A stretch of DNA of 64,000 nucleotides. It comes from Vibrio gallaecicus (GTDB lineage: Bacteria > Pseudomonadota > Gammaproteobacteria > Enterobacterales > Vibrionaceae). The position numbers and the translations under genes were made by a program. This document shows positions 23,486-32,452 of the stretch, one piece after another (the first letter of the stretch is position 1; every line of letters begins with the position of its first letter). Location: positions 186,001 to 250,000 of the forward strand of contig NZ_AP025491.1 in assembly GCF_024347495.1 (NCBI RefSeq). The letters are read 5' to 3'. The notes under the pieces are model-generated. The model was not told the origin of the DNA. It saw nothing but the letters and a program-made list of their open reading frames with translations, and ran no database searches.

Positions 23486-25051
23486 TTATTTCATACCATC
23501 AACTTGCTGTTGTAACTGTTCTAGTTGCTGAAGCTTCGCTTTCAAACCAAGAGATTGAGAGCTGATTGAAGCTGGGTTCAACATAGTACCTGTTTGCATT
23601 GGGTACTGTGGCAATGTTTTGAAGAAATCGCCTAGAACGTCTTGAATAGGGACGAATAGCCACATGTTATCTGCCATCCAACGCATGTACATTGTAGATT
23701 CGTGCGGTGCTTTTTCAAATGGGTCAGCACGTAAGTGAATGATTTGAGGCCAGTTCGGCGTAAAACGTACGGCGTTAACAATGTTGCCTTCCATTACAGC
23801 AAAGTTAAGCTTCCAATCATTCCAGCGTACTGCATTGAGCTCACCGTTTGCTGTAAAGTAAAGTAGCGACTCACGTGGACCTTTATCTTCTTTACCTGCT
23901 AGGTAAGGCATGAAGTTGTAACCATCAATATGAACTTTGAACTCTTTACCGTTAGCTTTATAGCCTTTAGTCAATTGTTCTTTCACATCAGGAACACCAG
24001 CAGCTGCCAATAGTGTTGGTAGCCAGTCTTGGTGAGCCATCATTTCGTTCATTTTAGAACCAGGTTCAATCACACCAGGCCAGCGTACTAGTTGTGGTAC
24101 ACGCATACCACCTTCCCAAGTTGTGCCTTTTTCACCGTGGAATGGTGTAGCACCGCCATCCGGCCAAGTTGCGGTTTCTGCACCGTTATCTGTTGAATAG
24201 ATAACGATAGTGTTGTCTGCAACCCCTAAGTCATCTAGCTTGTCTAGCAAAATACCAACTTGGTCATCATGCTCCAACATGCCATCTGCATAGATACTCA
24301 CGCCAGATTTACCTTGGTATTTCTCTTGTAGACGAGTCCAAACGTGCATACGAGTTGTGTTGTGCCAAATAAAGAAAGGTTTATCTGCTTTAACCGCTTT
24401 TTCCATGAAGGCTAGAGAGGTTTCAAGGAACTCTTCGTCTGCATGTTCCATACGCTTACGCGTCATAGGACCCGTATCTTCAACTTTACCGTCTGAGTAA
24501 GATTTGATTACACCACGAGGACCGTAGTTTTTTCGAAATTCAGGGTCTTTAGGGTAGTAATACGTTTCTGGTTCTTCTTCTGCATTCAAGTGGTAAAGGT
24601 TACCGAAGAATTCATCAAAACCGTGGTTAGTTGGTAAGTGCTGATCTTGGTCACCTAGATGGTTCTTACCAAATTGTGCCGTCATGTAGCCTTCGTCTTT
24701 CAACAAGTCAGCAATGGTTGGAGCCCAGTCAGGAATACCGTGATCAGAGCCCGGCATGCCGATGGTCAGTAGACCGGTTCGGAAAGGTTCTTGACCTGTA
24801 ATGAATGCTGAACGACCTGCAGTGCAAGATTGCTGACCGTAATGATCGGTGAAAAGTGCACCTTCATTCGCGATTCGATCAATATTTGGTGTCTCGTATC
24901 CCATCATGCCTTGGTTATAAGCACTGATGTTCCAGTAACCTACATCATCACCAAAAATGGCAAGAATGTTCGGTTTCTCTGCGGCAATGGCAGCGGTTGA
25001 AGAGGCAAGTAAGCCAACGCCAACTGCTATCTTGTTTAAGTGATTAGCCAT
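23486..25051 (-). CDS. Secreted sulfatase (Cys-type, CTAGR)
   Basis: The start at 25051 (MANHLNKIAV...) is fixed by GGAG 5 nt upstream and a proper signal peptide ending AAIAA. The open frame continues 36 codons further without support. The 521-residue product is an alkaline-phosphatase-superfamily sulfatase. It has metal ligands GDD (34-36), the maturation motif QSCTAGRS with C76 as the predicted formylglycine, GKNHLGD, and YSTDNGAE. It should act in the periplasm. Its divergent neighbour at 25409 is a close paralogue. The anSME maturase at 41333 is the likely activator. The substrate is unknown. Confidence 0.9.
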   Translation of the reverse strand: MANHLNKIAVGVGLLASSTAAIAAEKPNILAIFGDDVGYWNISAYNQGMMGYETPNIDRIANEGALFTDHYGQQSCTAGRSAFITGQEPFRTGLLTIGMPGSDHGIPDWAPTIADLLKDEGYMTAQFGKNHLGDQDQHLPTNHGFDEFFGNLYHLNAEEEPETYYYPKDPEFRKNYGPRGVIKSYSDGKVEDTGPMTRKRMEHADEEFLETSLAFMEKAVKADKPFFIWHNTTRMHVWTRLQEKYQGKSGVSIYADGMLEHDDQVGILLDKLDDLGVADNTIVIYSTDNGAETATWPDGGATPFHGEKGTTWEGGMRVPQLVRWPGVIEPGSKMNEMMAHQDWLPTLLAAAGVPDVKEQLTKGYKANGKEFKVHIDGYNFMPYLAGKEDKGPRESLLYFTANGELNAVRWNDWKLNFAVMEGNIVNAVRFTPNWPQIIHLRADPFEKAPHESTMYMRWMADNMWLFVPIQDVLGDFFKTLPQYPMQTGTMLNPASISSQSLGLKAKLQQLEQLQQQVDGMK

Positions 25052-25408
25052 AAGGACTCCATTGTCATTAAATGCTGTTGAAATAAACGCACATGCGTTC
25101 CTTGGCAAGTAATGTAATAAGAAGCCTGCTACCTGTCGTCTTATAGCCACTATAACCAAACGTTATAAAGTTCTATTCATCACACTGAAATAGTCGTTAG
25201 CCCTCGCTTAGACACAAGATCAAAGCCGTCTGATCTTGTTTACACTTTCATTCGTAGGGTTACTTGTGTCACAAATTTTTAATCTGATGGCATGTATCTC
25301 AATCTATGGAATTAAAAATATTATGTGTTTGGTTGAATAGTAATTGTCTGATTTTTGTTCTATAGGTTAATTGCAGGATGCTACTTACTTAGATAAACAG
25401 GGGCTTAT
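25052..25408. promoter_or_regulatory. Divergent promoter region between two sulfatase genes
   Basis: These 357 bases must hold both promoters. A 9-bp inverted repeat (ATTTTTAAT at 25275-25283 and ATTAAAAAT at 25311-25319) is the only symmetrical element I see. GTGTCACAAATT nearby is too poor a match to call a CRP site. No other gene is visible. Confidence 0.45.
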
Positions 25409-26956
25409 ATGATGTCAATGAAAGGTACCAACTATCGCTTAACTCTACTCGCAGCCATTTTAATTGGGGCATCGGGTAGCAGTATTGCAGCAGAGAAACC
25501 CAATATATTGGTGATCTGGGGCGATGATATTGGGCAATCGAACATTAGTGCGTACACCTTTGGCTTGATGGGGTATCAAACTCCGAATATAGACAGTATT
25601 GCTAAAGAGGGGATGATGTTTACGGATTATTATGGTGAACAATCTTGTACTGCGGGGCGTTCTACTTTTATTACAGGGCAGAGTGTTCTAAGAACTGGGC
25701 TGAGTAAAGTAGGTCTGCCAGGCGCTGATATTGGTTTACAAGCTGAAGATGCCACGATTGCAGAGCTGCTCAAGCCAATGGGATATATGACAGGGCAGTT
25801 TGGTAAAAACCACCTAGGGGATAAAGACGAATTTCTTCCAACAGCACACGGGTTTGACGAATTTTTTGGCAACCTTTACCACCTGAATGCTGAAGAAGAA
25901 CCTGAGAATATTGACTACCCGCAAGATCCAGAGTTTCGTAAGAAGTTTGGTCCACGTGGTGTGATTAAGTCTTTTGCTGATGGAAAAATTGAAGATACGG
26001 GTCCACTCACTCGTAAGCGAATGGAAACGGTGGATGATGAAACTGTGACAGCGGCTATCGATTTCATGGAGCGTGCTGTAAAAGCAGAGAAACCATTTTT
26101 TGTTTGGTGGAATGCCACCCGAATGCATTTCCGCACTCATGTAAAACCAGAGCTACAAGGCTCTACTGGTATTAGTGAATACGCTGACGGTATGGTTGAA
26201 CATGATAATCACGTAGGGGCAATTCTTAAGTCAGTTGATGATCTCGGCATTAAAGATAACACCATTGTTTTCTATTCTACCGATAACGGTCCTCATATGA
26301 ACTCGTGGCCAGATGCTGGTACAACGCCATTCCGAAGTGAGAAAAATACAAACTGGGAAGGCGCGTACCGTGTTCCTGCGATGGTTCGTTGGCCTGGTAA
26401 TATCAAACCGGGGCAAGTTTCTAATGAAATCATGCACCATATGGATTGGTTGCCTACCTTTGTTGCCGCAGCGGGCGACGATAAAGTTAAAGAGAAGCTT
26501 TTGAAAGGGCACAGTGCTGCTGGTAAAGATTTCAAAGTTCACCTTGATGGTTATAACTTCTTACCTTATTTGAAAGGGGAAGAAACAGAAGGTCGCCGGG
26601 ATGAGATTTTCTACTTTACCGATGATGGGGATTTAGCCGCACTTCGTTATAACAAGTGGAAAGCGGTATTCATGGAGCAGAGAGCGAAAGGGACATTACA
26701 AATTTGGGCTGAACCATTTGTGACTTTAAGAGTACCTAAACTGTTCAATTTAAGAATGGACCCGTATGAAGTAGCAGATGTGACCTCTAATACTTATTAC
26801 GATTGGTTAATTGACCACGCCTATATGTTTGTACCTGCTCAAGCGTATGTCGCGAAATACCTTGCCACCTTTGAAGAGTTCCCACCTCGCCAAAAAGCCG
26901 CCAGCTTTGGGTTAGATCAGGTAATGGAAAAACTCCAAGAGCCGCATAGTAAGTAG
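25409..26956 (+). CDS. Secreted sulfatase (Cys-type, CTAGR), paralogue of the 23486 gene
   Basis: The 515-residue precursor starts at the first of two adjacent ATGs with AGGGGC upstream. A signal peptide ends about residue 28 (SSIAA). Sulfatase features are GDD (38-40), QSCTAGRS with C80 as the predicted formylglycine, GKNHLGDKDE, and YSTDNGPH. It matches the divergent paralogue over most of its length, including the shared block FFGNLYHLNAEEEPE, so a duplication is likely. The C-terminal third differs more, which may mean different substrates. A TTCG-loop terminator follows at once. Confidence 0.9.
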   Translation: MMSMKGTNYRLTLLAAILIGASGSSIAAEKPNILVIWGDDIGQSNISAYTFGLMGYQTPNIDSIAKEGMMFTDYYGEQSCTAGRSTFITGQSVLRTGLSKVGLPGADIGLQAEDATIAELLKPMGYMTGQFGKNHLGDKDEFLPTAHGFDEFFGNLYHLNAEEEPENIDYPQDPEFRKKFGPRGVIKSFADGKIEDTGPLTRKRMETVDDETVTAAIDFMERAVKAEKPFFVWWNATRMHFRTHVKPELQGSTGISEYADGMVEHDNHVGAILKSVDDLGIKDNTIVFYSTDNGPHMNSWPDAGTTPFRSEKNTNWEGAYRVPAMVRWPGNIKPGQVSNEIMHHMDWLPTFVAAAGDDKVKEKLLKGHSAAGKDFKVHLDGYNFLPYLKGEETEGRRDEIFYFTDDGDLAALRYNKWKAVFMEQRAKGTLQIWAEPFVTLRVPKLFNLRMDPYEVADVTSNTYYDWLIDHAYMFVPAQAYVAKYLATFEEFPPRQKAASFGLDQVMEKLQEPHSK

Positions 26957-26963
26957 CAACTAT

Positions 26964-26988
26964 AAGGGCTCTTCGGAGCCCTTTTTAT
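26964..26988 (+). terminator. Rho-independent terminator with TTCG tetraloop
   Basis: AAGGGCTC (26964-26971), TTCG loop, GAGCCCTT (26976-26983), then a T tract. The remaining sequence to 27264 (about 275 nt) shows no other gene or strong repeat. Confidence 0.95.
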
Positions 26989-27264
26989 CTCCTTAAACGT
27001 ATTTAAAGCCGAACTTTTCTTCTAGTTTCTTATCTCTGAAAAATGACGAGTTGAAAGAAAATGAATCTTAAAGTTCAAACTAGAACACAGATCTTATAGA
27101 TAAATGAATTACCACCCTCAATTGTCATCAAATTAGCCTACGCTTTAGTAGTAACTTATTGTTATTTAAATAAGTTAGTTATCAAAAAGGTAAGTGTTTT
27201 ATAAAAGTCTGCCATGCAGAATAATAAGAAAATCAAATAACAGCAGGAAGCAGGTAAGGGAATA

Positions 27265-29559
27265 ATGACAAGGATAAGTCAGAATTTATTGGGTATGGAA
27301 TCACTGCGAAAAGTATTGCTTATATTGCTTGCTACGTTGGCATTTCAACTGAAAGCGGAGGGTGAGTTTGTAGCTGCTGAAAGCTATGTAGGAAGTGAGC
27401 AATGTATTGATTGCCACGCGGAAGAATATGAGCAGTGGAAAGGCTCCGACCATGAAATGGCAATGAAACATGCGACAGAAGAAAGCGTGTTAGCCGATTT
27501 CAACAATGCGACATTTGAATTTGAAGGTAAAACGAATCGCTTTTTTAAGAAAGGTGATGATTTCTGGGTCAATATTCAGGGACCTGACGGAAAGTTCCAT
27601 GACTACCAAATTAATTACACTTTTGGCTATGATCCACTTCAGCAATACATGGTTGAGTTTGAAGATGGACGAGTGCAGCTGATCCCATTTGCTTGGGATT
27701 CAAGACGTGCGGAAGCTGGTGGGCAGCGTTGGTACCACTTGTACCCAGAAATGAAGGTGACGGATGAATTCTATTGGACCAATACAGGGCAAAATTGGAA
27801 TTTCATGTGTGCTGATTGCCATTCAACAAACTTAAAGAAAAACTACGACCTAGACCAGAATCGTTATAACTCTACTTGGTCTGAAATCAATGTGGGCTGT
27901 GAAGCGTGCCATGGTCCGGCTAATGAACATATGACATGGGCAAAGGCTCAAAACTCTAACGAGCCTAGCACCAATACTCTTGTCCATTATGGCTTTGACC
28001 GTGACTTATCAAAAGCGGTGAAGGAATGGGTTTATAAAGAAGGCTCTTCTACTTTGCAGCCAGCTTCTATTGAGCATACAGATCAAACGACAGTCTGTGC
28101 CCAATGTCATAGTCGGCGAACTCAACTGAATGAAGATCAAGCCCATGTTAATGGGCACCTGCTAGATAGCTATTTACTCAGCCTAATTACTCCAGAGCTT
28201 TATCATAATGACGGGCAGATTTTCGATGAGGATTATGTCTATGGATCATTCATGCAATCCAAAATGGCAGAAAAAGGCGTAACTTGTACTAACTGCCATA
28301 ACCCCCATACCTCTAAGTTAGAAGTGCCAGAACAAGCCGTGTGTAGCCAATGTCACCTTGCTTCTGAATACACGCCAGAAAAGCACACGTTCCACACTGC
28401 TAACACTGAAGCCTCTCAATGCACCACTTGTCATATGCCAGAAACCACTTACATGGAAGTGGACCCAAGGCGCGACCACAGTTGGCAAATTCCAAGACCA
28501 GACTTAAGCAAAAATATAGGCACACCTAACGTGTGTACCAACTGTCATGAAGGCGAAACCAATGAGTGGGCAGATGAAAAGCTAGGTGAATGGTTCCCCA
28601 ATTCAAAGTACCGAAATCAGCAGCACTTTTCTGTGGCTTTCTATGCGGCAGAAATCAATTACCGCGGCGCAGAAGATGCACTTTCTTACACCGCTCAAGA
28701 TGCTAAGCAAAGTGACATTATTCGCGCATCTGCCTTACAAAGGTTGGGCAGCTTTACTGGTCAAAATACGCTGGTTGCTTTAGGGCGGGCAGTGAAACAT
28801 GAAAATGAACTGATTCGTTTAGGTGCAATTCAAGGCTCTATGGCATTTTCATTTAGTGATCGTTGGCAGATATTACAACCATTACTCAATGACCCAATAT
28901 TAGCCATACGTGCAGAAACTGCAGGAGCACTTGCAAACCACTGGCGAGAAGCAAACCCAATGCAAAAAGAACAGCTCGCTAAGCCATTAGATGAGTACAT
29001 CATGATACAAACTTTCAACGCCGACAGAGGGTTTGGACGGACTAACTTAGGCAATTTATATCGTGCCCAAGGTCATTACGATAAAGCGATAGAAAGCTAT
29101 CAACATGCAATGATAGTAGAACCATATTTTGCCAATAGCTATGTCAATTTAGCCGATTTGTATCGCACACAAGGGCAAGAAAAACTTGCGTTCGACACCA
29201 TGAAGAAAGGCATTGTGGCTCAACCTAGCTCTGGTGCACTTCGCTACAGTGCAGGTTTATCATTGCTCAGACAAGGTAATAAAACCGGCGCTTCAAATTA
29301 CATGCGTCAAGCAACCCAAGTTGAACCTCAGAATGCACAATATTGGTATGTGTATGGGTTATCTATGGAAACGATAAATGTGGATCAGGCAGCAGGCGCA
29401 TTATTTAAAGCATTTGAATTGAGTGGCGATCCTCAGCAGCTATTTGCTCAGTGCGACATGCTTTTAAAATATAAAAAGCCAACAGCCAGTCAATGTATTC
29501 AACAGTTAGAACGCTACGCACCGCCTAATATTATTCAAAATCTAAAGCAGAGGTTATGA
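27265..29559 (+). CDS. Octaheme c-type cytochrome fused to HEAT/TPR repeats
   Basis: The 764-residue precursor starts behind AAGGGAATA and has a signal peptide (about 1-32). Eight CXXCH haem sites are visible, with first cysteines at 47, 182, 212, 278, 341, 360, 386 and 424. The haem region belongs with cytochrome c554-like multihaem proteins (YVGSEQCIDCHAEEYEQW). After about residue 480 come HEAT-like helices, then TPR units (GNLYRAQGHYDKAIESYQHA; VNLADLYRTQGQEKLAFDTM). It is periplasmic, combining electron transfer with a protein-interaction scaffold. The C-terminal half resembles the product of the gene at 42728. It lies between the sulfatases and the MoxR operon. Confidence 0.9.
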   Translation: MTRISQNLLGMESLRKVLLILLATLAFQLKAEGEFVAAESYVGSEQCIDCHAEEYEQWKGSDHEMAMKHATEESVLADFNNATFEFEGKTNRFFKKGDDFWVNIQGPDGKFHDYQINYTFGYDPLQQYMVEFEDGRVQLIPFAWDSRRAEAGGQRWYHLYPEMKVTDEFYWTNTGQNWNFMCADCHSTNLKKNYDLDQNRYNSTWSEINVGCEACHGPANEHMTWAKAQNSNEPSTNTLVHYGFDRDLSKAVKEWVYKEGSSTLQPASIEHTDQTTVCAQCHSRRTQLNEDQAHVNGHLLDSYLLSLITPELYHNDGQIFDEDYVYGSFMQSKMAEKGVTCTNCHNPHTSKLEVPEQAVCSQCHLASEYTPEKHTFHTANTEASQCTTCHMPETTYMEVDPRRDHSWQIPRPDLSKNIGTPNVCTNCHEGETNEWADEKLGEWFPNSKYRNQQHFSVAFYAAEINYRGAEDALSYTAQDAKQSDIIRASALQRLGSFTGQNTLVALGRAVKHENELIRLGAIQGSMAFSFSDRWQILQPLLNDPILAIRAETAGALANHWREANPMQKEQLAKPLDEYIMIQTFNADRGFGRTNLGNLYRAQGHYDKAIESYQHAMIVEPYFANSYVNLADLYRTQGQEKLAFDTMKKGIVAQPSSGALRYSAGLSLLRQGNKTGASNYMRQATQVEPQNAQYWYVYGLSMETINVDQAAGALFKAFELSGDPQQLFAQCDMLLKYKKPTASQCIQQLERYAPPNIIQNLKQRL

Positions 29560-29591
29560 CCTGAAATCGTAATACAGGTGATAACCGCAGG

Positions 29592-29669
29592 CATAGAAAC
29601 TATAAGCATAGAAACTAAAGCCATAATCATAGAAATTAAGACCATAGGCATAGAGAGTATAACCAATAG
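29592..29669. repeat. Degenerate tandem repeats after the cytochrome gene
   Basis: CATAGAAACTA occurs at 29592 and 29607, CATAGAAATTA at 29628 and CATAGAGAGTA at 29649. The last three units have a 21-bp period. They start 32 nt after the stop codon. Confidence 0.8.
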
Positions 29670-29783
29670 TTATCAGCCACTTTAGTAGGATTAAGAATAT
29701 AAAATTGACTACCCAAAGCTCGTATTTTGACTCATTCAGTATGGGCTAACTGATCGTTTAACTTAACGTAGTTTGGAGAACAT

Positions 29784-30809
29784 ATGAATCAGGCTCAACA
29801 GGCAATTACATCCCTTATTACTCAAGTTGAACAGTCAGTAATTGGGCAAAGCCACGTCGTACGCTCTTTAGTTATTGGTCTTTTAACTAATGGTCATGTG
29901 TTATTAGAAGGGTTACCGGGCACAGCTAAAACCCGTTCAGTTAAATCCTTAGCCGATACGTTAAATACCTCATTTGGACGCATACAATTCACACCAGACC
30001 TTTTGCCATCAGATGTTACTGGTACTGAAGTTTACCAAGAGCAAATGGATGAATTTGGTAAATCGAAACCAAGTTTACACTTCCAACCCGGACCAATTTT
30101 TAACAGCATTGTATTGGCTGATGAAATTAACCGAGCACCAGCCAAGGTTCAAGCTGCGTTATTAGAAGCGATGGCAGAAGGTACCATTACTGTTGGCGAT
30201 CAAACTCATCAATTACCTGATCTGTTTATGGTGCTAGCCACCCAAAATCCTGTTGAACAAGAAGGGACGTATCCATTGCCAGAGGCTCAAATGGATCGTT
30301 TCATCATGAAGATCACTGTGGACTACCCGGAAGACGACGCTGAACTCGATATTATTCGTTTGGTTCGAAGTGAAGAGGTAAGCACGTATGAAGACTCTAA
30401 AGAACTCTCTTCTGGTTCAACCCAGCTAGAACATACCTCCATTCAGATTGAACCTGAACTTGTCCTTCAAGCTCGTAGAGAGCTTCCAAACATAGAAGTA
30501 TCGGAGATTGTTGAGCGTTACATTGTCGGTCTTGTCATGGCGACCCGTAAACCAGAGCGTTACCCAGAATCTAATTTAGCCCGCTGGATAGAGGTTGGTT
30601 CAAGCCCAAGAGCGTCAATTGCACTTGATAAATGTGCTCGTGCTTATGCATGGTTACAAGGTCGTGATTATGTAGAACCCGATGATGTAAGAGCAATGGC
30701 ACATTCAGTGTTAGGGCATAGACACACGCTCAGTTACGACGCTTTAGCGGATGGTGTGAGTCATCAGCAAGTGATTGATGAGTTGTTGGATCACGTTGTT
30801 ATTGGGTAA
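29784..30809 (+). CDS. MoxR-family AAA+ ATPase
   Basis: The 341-residue protein has the MoxR layout. Walker A is GLPGTAKT (43-50), Walker B is VLADEINRAPAKVQAALLEAM, sensor 1 is LATQNP, and a C-terminal lid contains SPRASIAL. GGAG precedes the ATG. MoxR ATPases act with VWA-domain proteins as chaperones that activate or insert cofactors into enzyme complexes. This is the first gene of a six-gene operon (29784-36896) with DUF58, DUF4381, two VWA proteins and BatD, the classic MoxR/Bat arrangement. Confidence 0.95.
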   Translation: MNQAQQAITSLITQVEQSVIGQSHVVRSLVIGLLTNGHVLLEGLPGTAKTRSVKSLADTLNTSFGRIQFTPDLLPSDVTGTEVYQEQMDEFGKSKPSLHFQPGPIFNSIVLADEINRAPAKVQAALLEAMAEGTITVGDQTHQLPDLFMVLATQNPVEQEGTYPLPEAQMDRFIMKITVDYPEDDAELDIIRLVRSEEVSTYEDSKELSSGSTQLEHTSIQIEPELVLQARRELPNIEVSEIVERYIVGLVMATRKPERYPESNLARWIEVGSSPRASIALDKCARAYAWLQGRDYVEPDDVRAMAHSVLGHRHTLSYDALADGVSHQQVIDELLDHVVIG

Positions 30810-30815
30810 GTCACT

Positions 30816-31910
30816 ATGAACCATTCTACATTTCGTCATTCAAGAGCGAATCAATCTGCATCGCATAGGTCTGCATCCCTTCAAGATGAACGCATTCACT
30901 GTGAATACAAAGGGCTAGTTCGATTGCAGGCTCAAGCTGAGTCTTTTTCCCTATTGCCACAATTAAAAGCGGGTTCGGCTTTATCTGGTCGACATTCTTC
31001 CGTATTCAGAGGTCGTGGTCTTAACTTTGAAGAGCTACGTCATTATCAGCTTGGTGATGACATTCGTAACCTTGACTGGAAAGTGACCATGCGCACGGGT
31101 AAGCCTCATGTTAGAGCTTACACGGAAGAAAAAGATCGCAATGTGATCGTCTGTGTAGACCAGCGTTCCAGCATGTATTTTTCATCGGTAGAAGTCATGA
31201 AATCCGTTGTGGCTGCTGAACTGGCGTCACTCACGGCATGGAGAGTGCTTAAAGATAGCGACAGAGTCGGTTTTTTAATGGTGACGCCCACCCAAAACTA
31301 TTGGATGAAACCAAGACGTTCACAAGCGGATCTTTTGCATCGGCTGAAGAAGCTTTCAGAGTTAAACCAAAGCCTCAGTGTTGATACGAAAGACAGTGAG
31401 CCTACTAGTTTTAGTCAATTTGTTACTTTGTTAGGTCGGCTGAAATTAAAAGAAGCCACCATCATTATTTTGAGTGATTGGAGCGGAGCAACGCAAGACG
31501 ATTTAACGCACCTTAAACATCTACAAAAGCATAATGATGTGCTGGGCGTGTTGATTTCAGACCAACTTGAAAGTGAATTTCCCAACCAAGCAGCCTCTTC
31601 ATTTTTTGATCTTTCTCAAAGCGAATCGCTATCTCAAGGCAAATCATTATCTGCTTTAAAAAGCGAGCCAATTAGAAAATCTCAAGCGAAGGGAGGACCT
31701 GGTTGGGTGGTGGGTAACGGTGAGTTACAACTGAATTTGAATGATGGGAAAAAGCTGGATCTTGCCAATCAAGGGTTAACCGAGCACCAAAGGCTTAAGA
31801 AAGATAAGTTGATTCAGTTAATGGCAGCTAAGCGATTACCTTTAATCGAAGTTAATACTTCGGGTCAGCATGTAGAGCAATTCAAACAAGCGGTGGGAGG
31901 GCGACGTTAA
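30816..31910 (+). CDS. DUF58 protein (MoxR-associated)
   Basis: The 364-residue protein carries the DUF58 signature at about residues 66-125: GRGLNFEELRHYQLGDDIR, then NLDWKVTMRTGKPHVR and a VWA-like start VIVCVDQRSSM. It begins 6 nt after the MoxR stop and its own stop (TAATG) overlaps the next start by one base, so expression is coupled. DUF58 proteins are the usual partners of MoxR ATPases and carry a degenerate VWA fold. No membrane segment is evident. The region about 245-300 is Ser/Lys-rich and variable. Confidence 0.9.
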   Translation: MNHSTFRHSRANQSASHRSASLQDERIHCEYKGLVRLQAQAESFSLLPQLKAGSALSGRHSSVFRGRGLNFEELRHYQLGDDIRNLDWKVTMRTGKPHVRAYTEEKDRNVIVCVDQRSSMYFSSVEVMKSVVAAELASLTAWRVLKDSDRVGFLMVTPTQNYWMKPRRSQADLLHRLKKLSELNQSLSVDTKDSEPTSFSQFVTLLGRLKLKEATIIILSDWSGATQDDLTHLKHLQKHNDVLGVLISDQLESEFPNQAASSFFDLSQSESLSQGKSLSALKSEPIRKSQAKGGPGWVVGNGELQLNLNDGKKLDLANQGLTEHQRLKKDKLIQLMAAKRLPLIEVNTSGQHVEQFKQAVGGRR

Positions 31911-32452
31911 TGGAACATAAACCTCCTGGCACTTATATATTACGAGAGTTAAATGATGTTGCAGTGCCTGAGCATGTGAGCTGGTTTCCTCAAACTTTAG
32001 GTTGGCAAATACTCGCATGCGCTATCGTAATTTATGCAATTTATCGAATGGTGAAATTGTTCCAGAGCTGGTGGGGAAATCGCTATCGCAGAGAAGCTTT
32101 AAGGTTAGTTTTGGAGGTAAGGCATTCTCTTTTACTGGATAGCATCACGATTGGAGAACGAACTCAGGTAGGGCAAGACTACTTTCAAATTATGAAAGCG
32201 GTACTGGTTTATTTAAAACCAGAACTCGCGAATAAGCATGGCAAAGCTTTTCTTGCTGCTTTGGACTGCTTCATTTTGAAACCGACTTTTGAAGCAGAAT
32301 TAGGATACAAGTGGACGGTCTCTCTTCTACAAAAATCGAAGGCATTAACAGCAGCCGAATTGCTCGAATTAACGGCTTTATGCGAGTTATGGATTAGAGA
32401 ACATTATCTACAACACGCTTCTGTTACAAGTGAGGTAAAGCAAAATGGCTGA
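31910..32452 (+). CDS. DUF4381 membrane protein
   Basis: The 180-residue protein has a conserved N-terminus (LRELNDVAVPEHVSWFPQTLGW) followed by one transmembrane helix (about 30-48) and a cytoplasmic helical tail with RREALRLVLEVRH. This is the DUF4381 pattern found only within MoxR/VWA operons. Start and upstream stop share a base; the downstream VWA gene begins 8 nt before this gene ends. It probably anchors or bridges the membrane VWA proteins; the direct function is unknown. Confidence 0.85.
   Translation: MEHKPPGTYILRELNDVAVPEHVSWFPQTLGWQILACAIVIYAIYRMVKLFQSWWGNRYRREALRLVLEVRHSLLLDSITIGERTQVGQDYFQIMKAVLVYLKPELANKHGKAFLAALDCFILKPTFEAELGYKWTVSLLQKSKALTAAELLELTALCELWIREHYLQHASVTSEVKQNG

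Noticed and set aside
29592..29669. A CRISPR-like array in the spaced repeats after the cytochrome gene
   Set aside because: The repeats are only about 11 bp and degenerate, spacers are 4-10 bp, and no cas genes are present.
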